Shown: positions 22,601-27,988 of the stretch, one piece after another
Layout of the letters: each line of letters begins with the position of its first letter
Position numbering within the stretch: position 1 is the stretch's first letter
From: a virus
Strand: one strand, 5' to 3'
DNA: 40,802 nucleotides
IMG/VR virus record: IMGVR_UViG_3300029319_000131
Coordinates: 1-40,802 of that record
Program-made: the position numbers and the translations under genes
Notes under the pieces: generated by a model
Seen by the model: the letters and a program-made list of their open reading frames with translations, nothing else
Database searches by the model: none
Told to the model about the DNA's origin: nothing

Positions 22601-23758
22601 AAGTATTTCAACTTCAGATATTGATGCATTTGTGTTAAGATCATTTGATTTATATATTGTTTGTCCTACTAAATTTTGAGGGTTACTATTAGGTGTAATT
22701 AGATCAGTAATGATAACCTCTCTTCTTATGAACTCAGCATCTGAAGGTTTTACTAAATTACCCTCTAAATCTAAAACTTTAGATTCTACACCGTATAATA
22801 CCTTAAATAATATTCGTATTGATTCTTCAATACCTTTAGATTGATAAAATGATCGAGAAAATTTAACAAAATTTCCTACGTCTAAGTTTGATGCAAATTC
22901 ATTATTATCAAATCCTGGTAAAAATGTCTTTTTTAATTTTTTAAAAAATTCTTGTAAAAATAAAACTGATAAGTTTGTAACTGTCGCTCCTGATTCATGA
23001 TCAGTAGCATCTGTATCTTCAAATATTAATTTTTCACGATTAACTTCAAGAAGTGATGATGATACTCCAACATTATATCCTGTGACTCCACTAAAACCTC
23101 TAACACATTCAGTAAAGAAAAATCTTTCATGTGTAAATGTATATTGACCCACCACTGGGTTCAAGGTTGTAACAGGTTCTTGTGGATGAGTTGCAGTGAT
23201 AATTTTATCAACTTCTACACTTTGGAAACCGATATTAGTAACTCTTGTATTATTTGTAACTAAAATAGTATCATCTGGATCCTGAACTGAAGATAATGTT
23301 ACAATGTCATTTACAGCAATTTTAGTCGTGTTTATTCCAGCTATGGTTGTTGTAAATCTTACTACATTAACACCACTAGTTGTGACAGCCTCAGTTTTAG
23401 TAGCATCTTTTCCCTCATAAGTAATAATTTCATTACCTATTTTAATTAATCCATATTCATCAGGAAATCCTTTCGTACTAAGTACTTCTATTGTCTTATC
23501 AGATGCTTTTACTTGAGAGGGACTTAAAAAATGTACAGGTAGAATTGTCTCACCATGAATTACTTCTGGAACTAAATTATCTGATTTTAAATATTGATCA
23601 AAATTAGAAATTAAATCAACAGGACCGCCTTGAAATTCTTGTGATAAGTAATATTGTTTAAAAAATTCAGTTGCGTTAGGAAAATCAGCCGTGATAAATT
23701 CTGGTAACTGATTTTCAATAATCGTGTTAACTTTTATTCTTTTGTCAATTTGTGACAT
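10625..23758 (-). CDS. Giant baseplate protein in the gp7 position, with YHYH domain
   Basis: 4377 residues, one of the largest phage proteins and about four times T4 gp7 (1032). The N-terminus (MSQIDKRIKVNTIIENQLPE, FFKQYYLSQEFQGG) and the GIEESIRILFKVLYGVESK block near residue 330 form the conserved head of the cyanophage protein following gp6. About residues 1340-1470 hold a YHYH-like domain (GWAYDGNPIYGPFGYSD, then HNGRFGKTPEFPNGVYAYF). Many GxGYxxxP loops recur, for example NTGDGY, NPGSGYVNPE and NVGSGYLSAP, suggesting repeated small beta domains. It is 3 nt after gp6, so probably a wedge protein. Equivalence to gp7 rests on synteny, not clear sequence similarity. Confidence 0.85.
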   Translation of the reverse strand: MSQIDKRIKVNTIIENQLPEFITADFPNATEFFKQYYLSQEFQGGPVDLISNFDQYLKSDNLVPEVIHGETILPVHFLSPSQVKASDKTIEVLSTKGFPDEYGLIKIGNEIITYEGKDATKTEAVTTSGVNVVRFTTTIAGINTTKIAVNDIVTLSSVQDPDDTILVTNNTRVTNIGFQSVEVDKIITATHPQEPVTTLNPVVGQYTFTHERFFFTECVRGFSGVTGYNVGVSSSLLEVNREKLIFEDTDATDHESGATVTNLSVLFLQEFFKKLKKTFLPGFDNNEFASNLDVGNFVKFSRSFYQSKGIEESIRILFKVLYGVESKVLDLEGNLVKPSDAEFIRREVIITDLITPNSNPQNLVGQTIYKSNDLNTNASISEVEILQREGKSYYKISLFIGFSDRDLIEGVFTIPGKTKVLTDTPAGSSIISVDSTVGFGTTGTLISGQNLINYTSKSINQFFGCTGINIGIGTAHDIRDNETIFGYENGDLSKRVDLRITGVLSEFESVSDINLVNEGELIFVKNVGEKIQNDNSSYKEKFANSWKYNTSSRFQVDISGSTFTLKTDIDKSKLKTGDRFQILRRNEQVVEKVGIVSEITPSLGQFTASGVAGFVQDPNESYDIRRVIETASSTGVEIETGNDTLISDVLNVYTDSDIDGYVASNSLPSYNITSKKVSAATSSLSFEGYNSLTETYSFIDFPLEVGENLQFIQGDAVVYSPETEVISGLESGRTYYVDPIIVQNQNITKLALYESLSQVGGASTAQIGIGTTTSIDHNFILQTQGNKKLYVDKILRRIPLSQNLFVSSKHETPVNDIGILRDGVQIRSPISDDNIYYGPLEKIDVFNTGDGYDVLNPPVIEVENLTGNPALVEPVIKGTVKEILVDPQNFDIEAVDSISLSGGNGSGCKLQPVVGNRFRTIEFDSRDIFFGGGIDTTEETITFKKEHNLENGQLVYYNSNGNEPITTGNAFDGSQAITGALSDGDPYFVRVINSSTVRIFNTASDALFSENNAVGVNTVGLATDTVFGGTHKFRTENVNTLFSVKVINPGEGYTYRKLRVDPTGISTSYDTINFVNHGFESGEIVNYSSDTVIGGLSTSTSYIIKKIDDDSFKLANAGVGGTSTLDYDRNKFVNLTSVGAGYHVFKYPDITIDINVSYASTVTGNINLTPIITGEIIDTYLYDKGSDYGSKILNHQIKPKINILNGSSAAVKPIVVDGRIEEVVVVNKGKNYNSLPDIEISDNFGTGAIVRPVTENGKIIDTIVINSGIGYSSFSTTARVKPRGLNANLNGRVRSLTVNGTRFGDFSLTPREDFLTFGVFGYSQNIANSLENSFDIKDNGEFDKITKHSPIIGWAYDGNPIYGPFGYSDPDNINSDLKIIESSYILNDTNLVNRPSGFAPGFFIDDYYFNESGDLDIHNGRFGKTPEFPNGVYAYFATVELGATTNQIESKYPYFIGKSFRSPLIEDNLSMNHDFDFNNSNLLRNTFPHNVDEKFGDNDFIIESNEALRQSTQVLSVTQGGIDNLVILDGGTGYRIGDVTNFDSQETSGSGFSAEVSEIVGVDISRLDTSLERFEDAIFTWKNNNEVIATYQPFMEFDNLNSALISGLSTTIVNLAGSFNIGVKTDRVGLSRSMTASTSSNIVDIVVTKIPNTISVGGSIRVGSGNTTDTEVLKVLELFNERRTIRALRNTGIAHTLGSHIDFLNTSINIPVKTKKFDSKVNDIVYFNGKQSVGVGTTAGGGISVDYWIGNVKENLSIPTRTIHIPNHPFKTGQKVSLNKKTGSAKFGVSDNGEVQTFQIPLSGQSMDLYIIDKGKNFVGLLTTKVGIGSTSEGLFFHSNGTQTGIGSGLYNLSSKFNQITGDIDKVITTVETNVAAADTTTHGLQNGDIVKMNVVPNLAVGIGTTTPIAVKFNSEYQKLLLNSITFNASDVEANRIDVDNHGLVTGDKVFYQGSATGLSVGSYFVNRINNRYFQLAETSNDLYTTPPKIVSITANTGGANQSVSLINPKITSYKNSKLSFNLSDSSLSGYQFKVFYDNSLTNEYLSSQDTSNFNLSSLGTPGNVGAALTVNFSSSTPQTLYYGVTKGGYISTSDTDVIRANEIVFVDSVYSGVYNISGVTTNKFNISPKVPELTTYLSTDCEKLEYSTKSPNVKGKIKNFKILSSGFNYKKLPKFKSVISVEGTNANIVPESKTIGRINDVRIIDIGYEYSSDKTLSPEAQVAPVLEIDDLDTVKSVDIISGGIDYINAPDLLIFNPVTNTIVDNSSLVAIAPSQTVSSVKVLAPVSGLDSINHQIIAINNSNGVGINSIISSNSGMVTCFLETPFNGFVDPQPFAIGDEIFVEGIQLLGDLGIGNTQGGISTVTSTGDGFNSENYNFKFFKVEDYISGVEAILKFNLSGLTTNPGIAKTFQSGYATIINKNKYPDIRPVQTRGEFELNELLSIGNNLTDLRIVEIRDDYIKVDGKFNLKINDRITGKVSGITATVSKINGNRAKFKVDFSNRKEYGWLDDIGKLNTDYQVIPDNDYYQNLSYTVKSTVEWEKFVNPLNRLIHPAGLKNFSDTSIESQVKVGVGTTAKTNDTITLDVLNILELNDSQRVDAINNFDYARDFDSRTNKSKFLELSTKKLADFTRCKSNRVLIHDDISNNFSNTGNKANDTLIETLSEDYGNYLIQIVDPDTFDIQFSELVVLTNELDAFLLEKSTDFTTLKLGDFSTEILETGVKNLIFDPTEKFTKDHDIKILKIDFNTDLVGIGTESIGNIDLTGVVSTASTATTSTIVEFPKTDFNGLYANIFVQDNSTKEINYNEIILDFDGVKPTMSQAYFDTKKGLSNSAVGIITAKFENNLIKLQCENNSANNLDIRANIVGLGTTTTGIGTYRYSVLGQPPGAERSVRLESGFITGTGSAITYNTISKNLDSTVKSLVRVSCGNTSAIHQLVTIRDDDDVLTVQYPFVSVGSTSGIGTFGGEISGNDINLRFYPDSEFNSLIKIQSFNQIFYTENDFNNTPPNLNYGPVTQQLFLTAYDGKDGKRSDKKIFNLTHEGVPIYTKTFDPTNTGILDKTTGIFNIPDHFFSNKEELVYSPETTFVGTSATAVSIGSTTNMAGIVTTILPSTVFAKVINKDSFQLVTRPEYINSGNVVTFTGTGSGNSHKISMAKQLTKTMIGLDGVVQQPITFTRITHRLDGNIGIAQTQFVLSGISSIQPSDVLKIDEEYMTITEVGLSSISNGLINDATDVALGIATLPTVRVERGQLGISASTHADNALVKVHRGTFNIVDSKVIFTEPPKGNTRSRRNLSNLPFVKADFSGRTFLRSNYTTNMLFDDISDSFTGIGKTYSLTVGGANTSSGIGIGNGVVFINGVFQTPLTTNNVGNNYEIIADTTAGISTIQFTGITSENGQFIISEGDINQNQVPRGGLIVSLGSTAGLGYAPLQGAKVKAFKNAAGGLTSIVGIGTSSGFNLGIQTAIYSNTTGIITVTTNEVHGFGLERPNTVKLKNLEFSCVGYSGVTTTFFQDHERPLFVVGIVSDRTFEVQAGPSTIVHTYVGGGVAYEFFEDLTFGSGYRGGSVAIGVTDQAYVHRFVSAGIGSIRKGSFAGQQFTATDAVYTSHTGELLLTIPNHGLSTSDTVGIVNGGLVFKCSKDNFFSNHPYPRAVSKTSFPNSDPVSGIQTAIISVTTDTILLNVGAGGGGGTGAEISAIVGAGGTLAFTIDNPGSGYVNPEIIIPEPNYDNLPIIGVSRRAEGATTDTGSNLLLDVEVSAAATTVGIGSTLFEIKKFKVARDGHSFKVGDKFKPIGLVTASHLSKPINEFELEVIEIFNDKFSSWQFGEIDFIDSIKNLQDGSRTRFPLYFNGQLLSFQKDPSIVDSDEIDLDAVLLIFVNGVLQKPGESYFFNEGGTTFIFKEAPTGETFPGANDNDKVDIFFYKGEEGVDVDIVDIQESVKIGDDLRVMKSPLTNTVGLTTTQTNERVIKQIVNANTLETDIYSGKGVDETNKKPIRWTKQKTDIRIGNEIISKARGSIEPQIYPTAKIIGNVTSSSGIGPDGGIFVDNANSFFYEKGNHIEATRHVESLSAIKYDLTINQVDALLTSGTINVGASATAIVSAAGTISIDVTNVGSGYLSAPSISIRPPIGSGTTTGIGSTAFATTTITNGSVSGTSLTAVGFGYDQSNPPEVIIELPSFQTEKITSISNFQGFSGIITGIAPTTNGGQTAIKFFFRAEKAGTNTNDLEVGYPILISDTRVGNGVISVDTHNSSIVGIGTTFLDNIYIVHARNTQGNENGEIICNVKNGSALSGITTTGFYNVTTVGLTTSLGRLSWGRLYNASRDSSPVSIGVTGLTVNSGLTSFPTIQRKHYTTSSLKGLRSSGSIRVFGL

Positions 23759-23761
23759 AAA

Positions 23762-25708
23762 TTATTTCCTCTCTAAATCTCCATTTGAGTAGCTAGAGGT
23801 ATAATAATCTCTTGTAAATATAATACCTGATACATCTTCTCCAGAAGCAATAACGTCCTTAACCGTATTTATTGTGCTTTTAGAAACAGCAAAATTAAGG
23901 TATAAATCTTTTAGTCCAACAACATCATTTGATTCAGGGAATGCTTGAATTTCAATAATATTATTTTGAGAGTTTGTAGATGAAAAATTAATAGTATTAA
24001 GTATTATTTCACCTTTTTTATAATCAACAATACCTGCCTCTTTAACTAAAACGGTTTGCTCATTCTTTTCATTTTTATAAACTACACCAATTGTTCCTTT
24101 CATACTACCATCTAAATTACCAGCAGCATCTTTATTCGGGATATCTGTTAAGTATGAAACTTGTGATGATCCTGAAATGGTAAACCCAGTGCTCTTTATA
24201 TTAAATCCAGCAGGATTTATAAAAAATTGATTACCAAAACATAACTCATATTGTGCAAATTGATTTAATAATGCTTTTAGATCCCTTCTAATAATTACTT
24301 TAGTAATATTTGATGTAATTCCATTATCAACTCTGTCAATTAAAGTACTTAATTTACTATACTTAAATCTTCCACCAAATTTGTTTATTTCAATATTGTT
24401 TCCGTATTGATTTAATGAATCTATTATTCTAGTCTTTAAATTTGCATCTGAAGAAATCTGTGATGGATTATAATACACAGTTGTATCCAACTCTACATAT
24501 AGTATCTTAAGATCAATAATTTCTGAATTTATACCAGCTACAGCGTAACTCTTCAATTTATTCTTAATTTGTGTTTTGTCAAAATCTGACACATAAGTAC
24601 CATTTTTAGGTTTGATACTAATTTTAACTTTTCCAAATTCAGGTGGATTTAATTCTTCTCCACCTATGACTGCAACTGACTCAGTTTGAGGAAAAATATC
24701 ACGAATTATAGCTTCGTAATCTCTTGGTGTAACTGCTCTATATTGTGCTGAGTAGAGTCTAGGAGCAAAATACTTAATAGACGACACATCTTCAACTTCA
24801 GCACCATTAGAAGCGGTTGTAACAGTGGTAACAGTTATATTATCTGATGGAGTAAATAGAGTTCCATCACTTTTAGTAAATGTTCCTTGAAAACTAAAAT
24901 TTGATGCACCATTTCCAGTCTCTCCATCAGTAACAATATATCTTGCAGTAATTATTGCATTATTTTCTAATTTTCTACCAAACAAACCATCACCAAATAA
25001 AATTTCATATTTTTCGTCTTGAACTTCTTGTGCAAGGAATATTTCTGAGTTTTTATCAATGTTTAATATATTATCTACCATACGATATTGTCTTCCAAGA
25101 CCAGCATCAGCAGTGCCTGAAACAAATACTCTTAAAGTTGAGCTATCAATATTTGGACTATCAATTATAAACCTTTGGTCTACCGAGTTATTTACAACAT
25201 ACACTCTTGTTAAGTATGTTCCTTCATAAACAGTGATTGGATCATCAAATTGTGCAAATGAATTACCACCTATGTCTATGACTCTAGAAGATGAGATATT
25301 ATCTGATGTAGAAAATCGATATGTTGTGTTCTCAGAACTACCAACACAAATAAGTCCAGATTGAAGGGTTATGAAGTTTGGAGTGGCATCAGTTGTTGGT
25401 CCTAGATTTACATCGGATATGTTGATTGTCGCTCTTGCAGCGGTTTTTGAGCGTGGTACATAACCAATATTTCTGGCAAGTGAAACTACATTTTCACGAA
25501 TTGTTGCGGAGTCTAAAAATGATTCATTTGCAACTAAATTAGCATTAAATGAGTTTATATAAGTGTTATATGCTAAAGTATCAATTAAAACTGAAAAATT
25601 AGAACCCTCAAAATCAAAATCAGTGAAGTTTGAGTTCGCTCTAAGAAAATCTTTGATTTGTACCTTGATTTCATCGAAATCTAGACTTGTAAACTGTGTA
25701 TATGGCAT
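23762..25708 (-). CDS. gp6: Baseplate wedge subunit gp6
   Basis: 648 residues, close to T4 gp6 (660). The N-terminus (FTSLDFDEIKVQIKDFLRAN, FEGSNFSVLIDTLAYNTYIN, then the AN..ANESFLDSATIRENVVSLAR helix) is the conserved gp6/baseplate-J wedge signature. In T4, two gp6 copies per wedge form the inner baseplate ring and bind gp25, gp53 and gp7. It sits 1 nt after gp25 and 3 nt before the giant gp7-position gene, the standard T4-type order. The giant gene downstream has a clear Shine-Dalgarno (GAGAGGAAA) at the gp6 3' end. Confidence 0.95.
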   Translation of the reverse strand: MPYTQFTSLDFDEIKVQIKDFLRANSNFTDFDFEGSNFSVLIDTLAYNTYINSFNANLVANESFLDSATIRENVVSLARNIGYVPRSKTAARATINISDVNLGPTTDATPNFITLQSGLICVGSSENTTYRFSTSDNISSSRVIDIGGNSFAQFDDPITVYEGTYLTRVYVVNNSVDQRFIIDSPNIDSSTLRVFVSGTADAGLGRQYRMVDNILNIDKNSEIFLAQEVQDEKYEILFGDGLFGRKLENNAIITARYIVTDGETGNGASNFSFQGTFTKSDGTLFTPSDNITVTTVTTASNGAEVEDVSSIKYFAPRLYSAQYRAVTPRDYEAIIRDIFPQTESVAVIGGEELNPPEFGKVKISIKPKNGTYVSDFDKTQIKNKLKSYAVAGINSEIIDLKILYVELDTTVYYNPSQISSDANLKTRIIDSLNQYGNNIEINKFGGRFKYSKLSTLIDRVDNGITSNITKVIIRRDLKALLNQFAQYELCFGNQFFINPAGFNIKSTGFTISGSSQVSYLTDIPNKDAAGNLDGSMKGTIGVVYKNEKNEQTVLVKEAGIVDYKKGEIILNTINFSSTNSQNNIIEIQAFPESNDVVGLKDLYLNFAVSKSTINTVKDVIASGEDVSGIIFTRDYYTSSYSNGDLERK

Positions 25709-25709
25709 A

Positions 25710-26111
25710 TTATCTCGTTGGTTCTAATAAAAAGGAGAATGATTGAGTTGGAAATGGTAATCCAACAATATCAAAAAAGACTCTCACCTCAAAATTATTT
25801 AAATCTGGTTGTGCATTGACTTTTATTCCAACATTATTGACTCTTGGTTCATAATTTGACACGACTTCACGTATCTGATCTTCAATAATCATAACAGTTG
25901 ATCGTGAAAAGTTCTCAAAGAGAGAATCACGCACATCTGTACCTAAATTTGACTCAAAAAACCTCTCTGTTGGTATTGTTTCAACGAGATTTCTCACAGA
26001 TCTTGAGATTGCTCTCTCATTTACAAGCACAGGAAGATCTTTTGTCACTGGATGAGGTGAAAAAGATAAACTGATGTCCTTAAATGCTCTAGATTTGCGT
26101 AAAATCGCCAT
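25710..26111 (-). CDS. gp25: Baseplate wedge / sheath initiator gp25
   Basis: 133 residues against 132 in T4. It has the GPW/gp25 fold signature: an N-terminal FKDISLSF, NERAISRSVRNLVETIPTER (about residues 31-50), an EPR motif at 90-92 (SNYEPRVNNV) and a C-terminal beta strand pair. In T4 and other contractile systems gp25 forms the ring that nucleates sheath polymerisation, with the EPR motif at its core interface. A TATAAATA late promoter precedes it at 26130-26137, so it leads the late baseplate operon. Confidence 0.96.
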   Translation of the reverse strand: MAILRKSRAFKDISLSFSPHPVTKDLPVLVNERAISRSVRNLVETIPTERFFESNLGTDVRDSLFENFSRSTVMIIEDQIREVVSNYEPRVNNVGIKVNAQPDLNNFEVRVFFDIVGLPFPTQSFSFLLEPTR

Positions 26112-26129
26112 TATTAATGCTTTTAGATT

Positions 26130-26137
26130 TATTTATA
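26130..26137 (-). promoter_or_regulatory. T4-like late promoter before gp25
   Basis: A perfect TATAAATA on the minus strand lies in the 28-nt gap between speD and gp25, about 18 nt before the gp25 ATG. It marks the switch from the upstream speD operon to the late virion operon. Confidence 0.75.
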
Positions 26138-26139
26138 CC

Positions 26140-26490
26140 CTATCTTGCATAATCATTCATTACATAATCATCAGTATCAAAATATTGAAGCACCCAAAAG
26201 GCAACACAACGTGGATTTTTCGATCCACAAGTAAAAATATCAAATGCAACACAATTTTTTTCTGGCCAAGTATGGCAAGAAAGGTGACTTTCACCTAAAG
26301 ATAGATTGCAAGTAACTCCATAAGGGTCAAATTGGTGTGTGTGAACGTTTAATACCTGTACACCTTCAATTTTACAAGCATCAACGCACACTTGCTCGAT
26401 TTTTTTTGCATCATTTAACTTATCAAAGGGTACATTATACACTTCAACGAGTAAATGAGTGCCCATATGGGCATTTTTTACGTGTTTCAT
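26140..26490 (-). CDS. speD: S-adenosylmethionine decarboxylase proenzyme (SpeD)
   Basis: 116 residues, the length of class 1b prokaryotic AdoMet decarboxylases. The autocleavage and active-site block LGESHLSCHTWPE (residues 65-77) is intact: Glu67/Ser68 is the cleavage point that makes the pyruvoyl group. His73 and Cys88 (in DIFTCG) are the expected processing and catalytic residues. The product, decarboxylated AdoMet, is the aminopropyl donor for spermidine. speD is a known auxiliary gene of T4-like cyanophages. Its ATG overlaps the stop of the 236-residue gene (ATGA). Position next to gp25 suggests middle to late expression. Confidence 0.96.
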   Translation of the reverse strand: MKHVKNAHMGTHLLVEVYNVPFDKLNDAKKIEQVCVDACKIEGVQVLNVHTHQFDPYGVTCNLSLGESHLSCHTWPEKNCVAFDIFTCGSKNPRCVAFWVLQYFDTDDYVMNDYAR

Positions 26491-27197
26491 CCTAATTCTG
26501 GTTCAGTTTCTGGATCAAATGGTTTTCTTTCTGTATTTTCTTCAATTTCACTACGTTCTTTTGCTGTTTTCCAAAAATAATTCTCTTCTGAACCCAATCC
26601 ATCACGATCATGACCGTTTTCAACCTGATAGTACACTGTTGAAACCTTAAAATCAGGCACTTTTGGTGTTTCTGGAGTAATACTGTTGTCATATATTCTC
26701 ATTCTATTGTTTGGATAGAGACAAAACTGTCCATTATCAAGTTCTAATAGATTATGTGACTTATGTTCGGCAGGTTGTTCACTTGTTGAGTAGTCAACAG
26801 CATCTACATCAGCATGATAATTGTCTAAAGTGCAAATATAAGTTCCTGTTTGATTCCCAAAGTCCCTTGTATACACTTCATAGTGCATTGAACCGATAAA
26901 TTGCTTCTGTACTGCAATGACTCCATAGTCCATACAGTTCCAAAACTGTAAATTATGAAGAGTCATATCAGGATCGGGTATCTCAGGTGACGAGAGAAAA
27001 GCGGATATTGGCAACTTATCAAACATTGCAGCATATTCGGGTAGATAAGTCTCAAAGTAAAAAGCACGACCTGGTATGCTCTTTGCAGATACCCATACTC
27101 CTTTCACAAATTCACCATGACCACTCTTATGGTCGGTCAAGTACTCTTTTCTTACCCATACCTCATAAGAGGGTAGATTCGTAATTAAGGTTGACAT
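26487..27197 (-). CDS. Conserved cyanophage hypothetical protein, 236 aa
   Basis: 236 residues starting MSTLITNLPSYEVWVRKEYL. Features visible are an aromatic-rich middle (LHNLQFWNCMDYGVIAVQKQ), LDNGQFCLYPNNRMRIYDNS near residues 152-171, and an acidic C-terminus. There are no membrane segments or known catalytic motifs. I recognise it as a conserved neighbour of speD and gp25 in cyanomyoviruses, of unknown function. It is coupled to the membrane protein upstream (TAATG) and to speD downstream (ATGA), suggesting co-translation. Confidence 0.85.
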   Translation of the reverse strand: MSTLITNLPSYEVWVRKEYLTDHKSGHGEFVKGVWVSAKSIPGRAFYFETYLPEYAAMFDKLPISAFLSSPEIPDPDMTLHNLQFWNCMDYGVIAVQKQFIGSMHYEVYTRDFGNQTGTYICTLDNYHADVDAVDYSTSEQPAEHKSHNLLELDNGQFCLYPNNRMRIYDNSITPETPKVPDFKVSTVYYQVENGHDRDGLGSEENYFWKTAKERSEIEENTERKPFDPETEPELG

Positions 27198-27517
27198 TAA
27201 TCTTTATACCAATTGGTTTGTTCTTCAATCATTCTTTTATTTCTTTCTTCAACATAATCCCAAAACCATTTATTCGGATCATTTGGATCAGGAACAGGTC
27301 TTGGTTTTAATTGCTTGATTTGTTTCTCAAACTCGTCAGCAATAATCCAATCCATATGTTTCATGACCTGCCCTAACAATTGATTCTCAAAAGCTGGACT
27401 CTTCATATACAAAAAAACGATTAATCCAGAACTGAAAGTAATTCCAGATGTAATCAAAGCAGCAAGAGCAATATATCGAGTCCGAATTCGACTTGCTGTT
27501 CTTTGAATCTCGTTCAT
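27197..27517 (-). CDS. Small membrane protein, single TM, 106 aa
   Basis: 106 residues with one clear transmembrane segment at about 16-37 (IALAALITSGITFSSGLIVF), preceded by Arg residues, so the N-terminus should be cytoplasmic. The C-terminal part is charged and ends in WFWDYVEERNKRMIEEQTNWYKD. The start overlaps the stop of the basic 48-residue gene (ATGA) and its stop shares a base with the next ATG. Function unknown; a role at the host membrane or as an assembly scaffold is possible. Confidence 0.8.
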   Translation of the reverse strand: MNEIQRTASRIRTRYIALAALITSGITFSSGLIVFLYMKSPAFENQLLGQVMKHMDWIIADEFEKQIKQLKPRPVPDPNDPNKWFWDYVEERNKRMIEEQTNWYKD

Positions 27518-27660
27518 CTACCCTGACCTCGATATCTCTTACGAGCCGAGTTACGAGAGGTCGCTGAATATTTCGAGTGTTTTCCCCGACCTTGACGAGT
27601 TTTTTTGGGTCTTGCTTCTGTATCATAAGCAGTGCCCATAATTCCTGTTTTTCTAGCCAT
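27514..27660 (-). CDS. Very basic small protein, 48 aa
   Basis: A 48-residue frame from the ATG at 27658-27660, starting MARKTGIMGTAYDTEARPKK and ending RNSARKRYRGQGR. About a third of residues are Lys or Arg, suggesting nucleic-acid binding or a virion-core peptide. It overlaps the upstream 65-residue gene by 8 nt and the downstream gene by 4 nt (ATGA). GAGG lies about 9 nt before the start. A similar short basic protein is common at this locus in cyanophages; function unknown. Confidence 0.75.
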   Translation of the reverse strand: MARKTGIMGTAYDTEARPKKTRQGRGKHSKYSATSRNSARKRYRGQGR

Positions 27661-27850
27661 TTAGTGGTTCCTCAATATAAGGTTCATAAGTAATGTCTTG
27701 TGATGTGAGTGTCTTATTATAGTAACACTCAACTGCAAGATCCTCCATAATGTCAAAGAGTTCTGACTCAGATACATTCCAGAAAATGACCTTGCCTTTG
27801 CGTAGAATGTTGTAACGATCTACTTTTTTTTCTTCTTGCGGTTTTCCCAT
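27653..27850 (-). CDS. Conserved small cyanophage protein, 65 aa
   Basis: 65 residues with the pattern RYNILRKGKVIFWNVSESELFDIMEDLAVECY (two strands, then an amphipathic helix). This is a recurrent small fold in T4-like cyanophages. It overlaps the 29-residue peptide frame at its start and the basic 48-residue gene at its stop. No enzymatic motifs. Function unknown. Confidence 0.75.
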   Translation of the reverse strand: MGKPQEEKKVDRYNILRKGKVIFWNVSESELFDIMEDLAVECYYNKTLTSQDITYEPYIEEPLNG

Positions 27851-27909
27851 TGGTAAAGAGCGAAAAGTCCAAGTGCTGTCCAGAAGACAACTGTAAAACC
27901 ATGTCCCAT
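27820..27909 (-). CDS. Putative tiny membrane peptide, 29 aa
   Basis: A 29-codon frame from the ATG at 27907-27909 encodes MGHGFTVVFWTALGLFALYQ followed by WENRKKKKK. It is one hydrophobic segment with a strongly positive tail, a typical single-pass small membrane protein with the C-terminus inside. It starts 1 nt after the stop of the 25-residue peptide and overlaps the next gene's start, which fits a coupled operon. No Shine-Dalgarno is visible. Confidence 0.5.
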   Translation of the reverse strand: MGHGFTVVFWTALGLFALYQWENRKKKKK

Positions 27910-27910
27910 G

Positions 27911-27988
27911 TTAGTGATGTGGATTATAATACTGTAGCATTAAAACAAGTATGAATATAATCACAAGTATCGTAATAACTGCCATCAT
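27911..27988 (-). CDS. Putative tiny membrane peptide, 25 aa
   Basis: A 25-codon frame starting MMAVITILVIIFILVLMLQ and ending YYNPHH, nearly all of it a transmembrane segment. It overlaps the last 4 nt of the 253-residue gene (27985) and ends 1 nt before the next tiny ORF. The position fills an otherwise empty gap in a tightly packed operon, which supports it. A chance hydrophobic frame is possible. Confidence 0.45.
   Translation of the reverse strand: MMAVITILVIIFILVLMLQYYNPHH

Noticed and set aside
1-25708. Many plus-strand frames of 60-150 codons opposite the virion genes
   Set aside because: All lie inside long, well-supported minus-strand genes and encode low-complexity Ser/Pro/Thr-rich strings typical of reverse-strand shadows.
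26492-26692. 66-aa minus-strand frame
   Set aside because: It is an alternative frame inside the 236-aa gene, with composition typical of a shadow.
27387-27626. 79-aa minus-strand frame
   Set aside because: It overlaps the better-supported 48-aa and 106-aa genes in another frame and has no family-like pattern.
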